A stretch of DNA of 5,688 nucleotides from CAZOYN01 sp964584135 (GTDB lineage Bacteria; Patescibacteriota; Saccharimonadia; Saccharimonadales; UBA4665). Position numbers and translations under genes: made by a program. Location: NCBI GenBank assembly GCA_964584135.1, contig CAZOYN010000052.1:1-5688 (forward strand). Reading direction: 5' to 3'. How positions within the stretch are numbered: the stretch's first letter is position 1; every line of letters begins with the position of its first letter. Of the stretch, positions 4,950 through 5,688 are shown in pieces. The notes beneath the pieces were generated by a model. It saw nothing but the letters and a program-made list of their open reading frames with translations. It was not told the DNA's origin and searched no databases.

Positions 4950-5514
4950 TTTGGACGATAGCTTCAACCGGAACGCTGGGGAAGTTGCCTGTACCCGTAA
5001 TATCAAAAGCTATCAACGCATCACCAGAATGAGTGACTTCAGAGGTATAGACGGCCGCACCGTAAAGCACGGGATTATTAGAATCATTTAGATTAACAGT
5101 TTCTGTCTGGCTGTCATTTTTGCCTTCATGAATTTGTATAGGGTGAATAACAACATGACCCTGAGCGTTGTGTTCTGGAATGCCGATCCAAGTTCCATCC
5201 AGACTTTTGCGGCCCAGTGAGCTGTTATTTCTTTCAAGAATCACAGGATTTTTATAAGTAATCTCTGTTGATCCAAGTCTGCTATCTTGAAGGGTAACAC
5301 TACCATTTAATATACCAGGTACGGGTACGCCTTTAGTGAAGTCCTTTGGTTTATATAGATCGGCTGAAATTGCTTTAGCTTCTTTGGCTGGAAGGGCTTG
5401 ACTTCCATTTGAAGGCGCAAGCTCAAAGCCTAGGGCTGCTGATCCGGCTAGACTTAAAGATAGAGTACCGATTGCTATACCGCGTTTCGTGCGAGGAGAT
5501 AATTTCTCTGACAT
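4945..5514 (-). CDS. Secreted or membrane-anchored hypothetical protein, 189 aa
   Basis: Family not recognised. The N-terminus has a basic stretch (PRTKR, residues 7-11) and a hydrophobic segment (12-30, GIAIGTLSLSLAGSAALGF), a Sec signal peptide or signal anchor with the rest outside. No lipobox Cys is present. The remaining 160 residues are polar and strand-rich (GSVTLQDSRLGSTEITYKNPVILE, DGTWIGIP, GHVVIHPIQIHEG, VLYGAAVYTSEV, DALIAFDITGTG), suggesting a small beta-sandwich surface domain. No LPxTG sorting signal or catalytic motif is seen. The start at ATG 5514 is fixed by TTGACT-17-TATATT ending 6 nt upstream. The TAG stop lies inside repeat copy C. It is transcribed alone as a unit of the array. 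Confidence 0.8.
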   Translation of the reverse strand: MSEKLSPRTKRGIAIGTLSLSLAGSAALGFELAPSNGSQALPAKEAKAISADLYKPKDFTKGVPVPGILNGSVTLQDSRLGSTEITYKNPVILERNNSSLGRKSLDGTWIGIPEHNAQGHVVIHPIQIHEGKNDSQTETVNLNDSNNPVLYGAAVYTSEVTHSGDALIAFDITGTGNFPSVPVEAIVQK

Positions 5515-5520
5515 GCTAAC

Positions 5521-5549
5521 AATATAACATAAGTAGTATGAATAGTCAA
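5521..5549 (-). promoter_or_regulatory. -35/-10 promoter of the secreted-protein gene, leaderless
   Basis: Minus strand: TTGACT (5549-5544), 17-nt spacer, TATATT (5526-5521), then GTTAGC and the ATG at 5514, so transcription should begin at the start codon. This is the clearest promoter in the window. Confidence 0.7.
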
Positions 5550-5550
5550 G

Positions 5551-5584
5551 TGGCGGGCCGTGACTTGCGAAGTCTGGAACTATT
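5551..5584. repeat. 34-nt spacer repeat, copy D
   Basis: Plus strand TGGCGG-N18-TGGAACTATT. On the minus strand GACTT-CGC-AAGTC forms a perfect 5-bp hairpin. CTA at column 30 supplies the TAG stop of the gene entering from the window's right edge. It is followed 1 nt later by the -35 of the next gene. Confidence 0.8.
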
Positions 5585-5688
5585 TTGTTGAAGCAGTAGC
5601 TTTGTAGATCTCTGCAAGAGTAGCTGTGGATTGTTTCAGTACGTCTGTAGCTTTTATGTCTACGTCATGCATCCTTTGATACATTCCC
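5580..5688 (-). CDS. 3' end of an unidentified gene (partial)
   Basis: The minus strand is open from the window edge to TAG at 5582-5580, giving about 35 C-terminal residues, starting GMYQRMHDVDIKATDV and ending ATASTK. The stretch is helical in character, with alternating Ala/Thr/Lys. Evidence that it is real: the stop falls at the same column of the 34-nt repeat as those of the other array genes, and direction and spacing match. The start lies outside the window; no function can be given. Confidence 0.6.
   Translation of the reverse strand, partial: GMYQRMHDVDIKATDVLKQSTATLAEIYKATASTK

Noticed and set aside
3718..5584. Canonical integron attC sites
   Set aside because: No RYYYAAC/GTTRRRY pair occurs at the ends of the repeats and no integron integrase gene is in the window, so only an analogy is claimed.
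3718..5584. CRISPR array
   Set aside because: The repeats are 0.6-1.2 kb apart with genes between them, not separated by short spacers, and no cas gene is present.

Overview
This window looks like an accessory region of a small-genome bacterium. I lean towards Patescibacteria/CPR, possibly Saccharibacteria, at low to moderate confidence. The grounds are that every gene with a readable promoter appears leaderless or nearly so: the -10 box lies only 6-9 nt before the start codon and there is no Shine-Dalgarno. Genes are also short, mostly unrecognisable, and use ordinary TGA/TAG/TAA stops with TGG tryptophan.

Layout: (1) 1-712 (+) is the C-terminal part of an M50 (site-2-protease-like) membrane metallopeptidase. 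It is visibly GC-richer than the rest and broken by a +1 frameshift in a ten-G run. (2) 713-844 is non-coding with a strong hairpin. (3) 845-1858 (+) encodes a 337-aa protein of three winged-helix-like segments joined by Pro/charged linkers, one linker encoded by a nine-G run. (4) From 1855 to the window end all genes run on the minus strand: a GNAT acetyltransferase (1855-2475), a class I SAM methyltransferase (2639-3493) preceded by a 57-aa two-helix membrane protein (3517-3690), an ADP-ribosyltransferase-like protein (3750-4235), an unknown coiled-coil-tailed protein (4315-4872), a membrane-anchored or secreted protein (4945-5514), and the 3' end of another gene (5580-beyond 5688).

The most unusual feature is the minus-strand array. 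Its units are mostly single genes, each with its own promoter, separated by 59-79 nt spacers. Three spacers carry the same ungapped 34-nt repeat (+ strand TGGCGG-N18-TGGAACTATT). It contains an in-frame TAG for the preceding gene at exactly the same repeat column and ends next to the -35 region of the following gene. Two further spacers share a second, related element with a small hairpin. This organisation resembles a gene-cassette array such as an integron, but the repeats do not fit canonical attC boxes and no integrase is in the window. I infer, without proof, either an uncharacterised recombination-site/cassette system or a conserved stop/terminator/promoter spacer module. The cassette products (acetyltransferase, methyltransferase, ART-like protein, secreted protein) have no evident common pathway, which fits an accessory array better than a metabolic operon.
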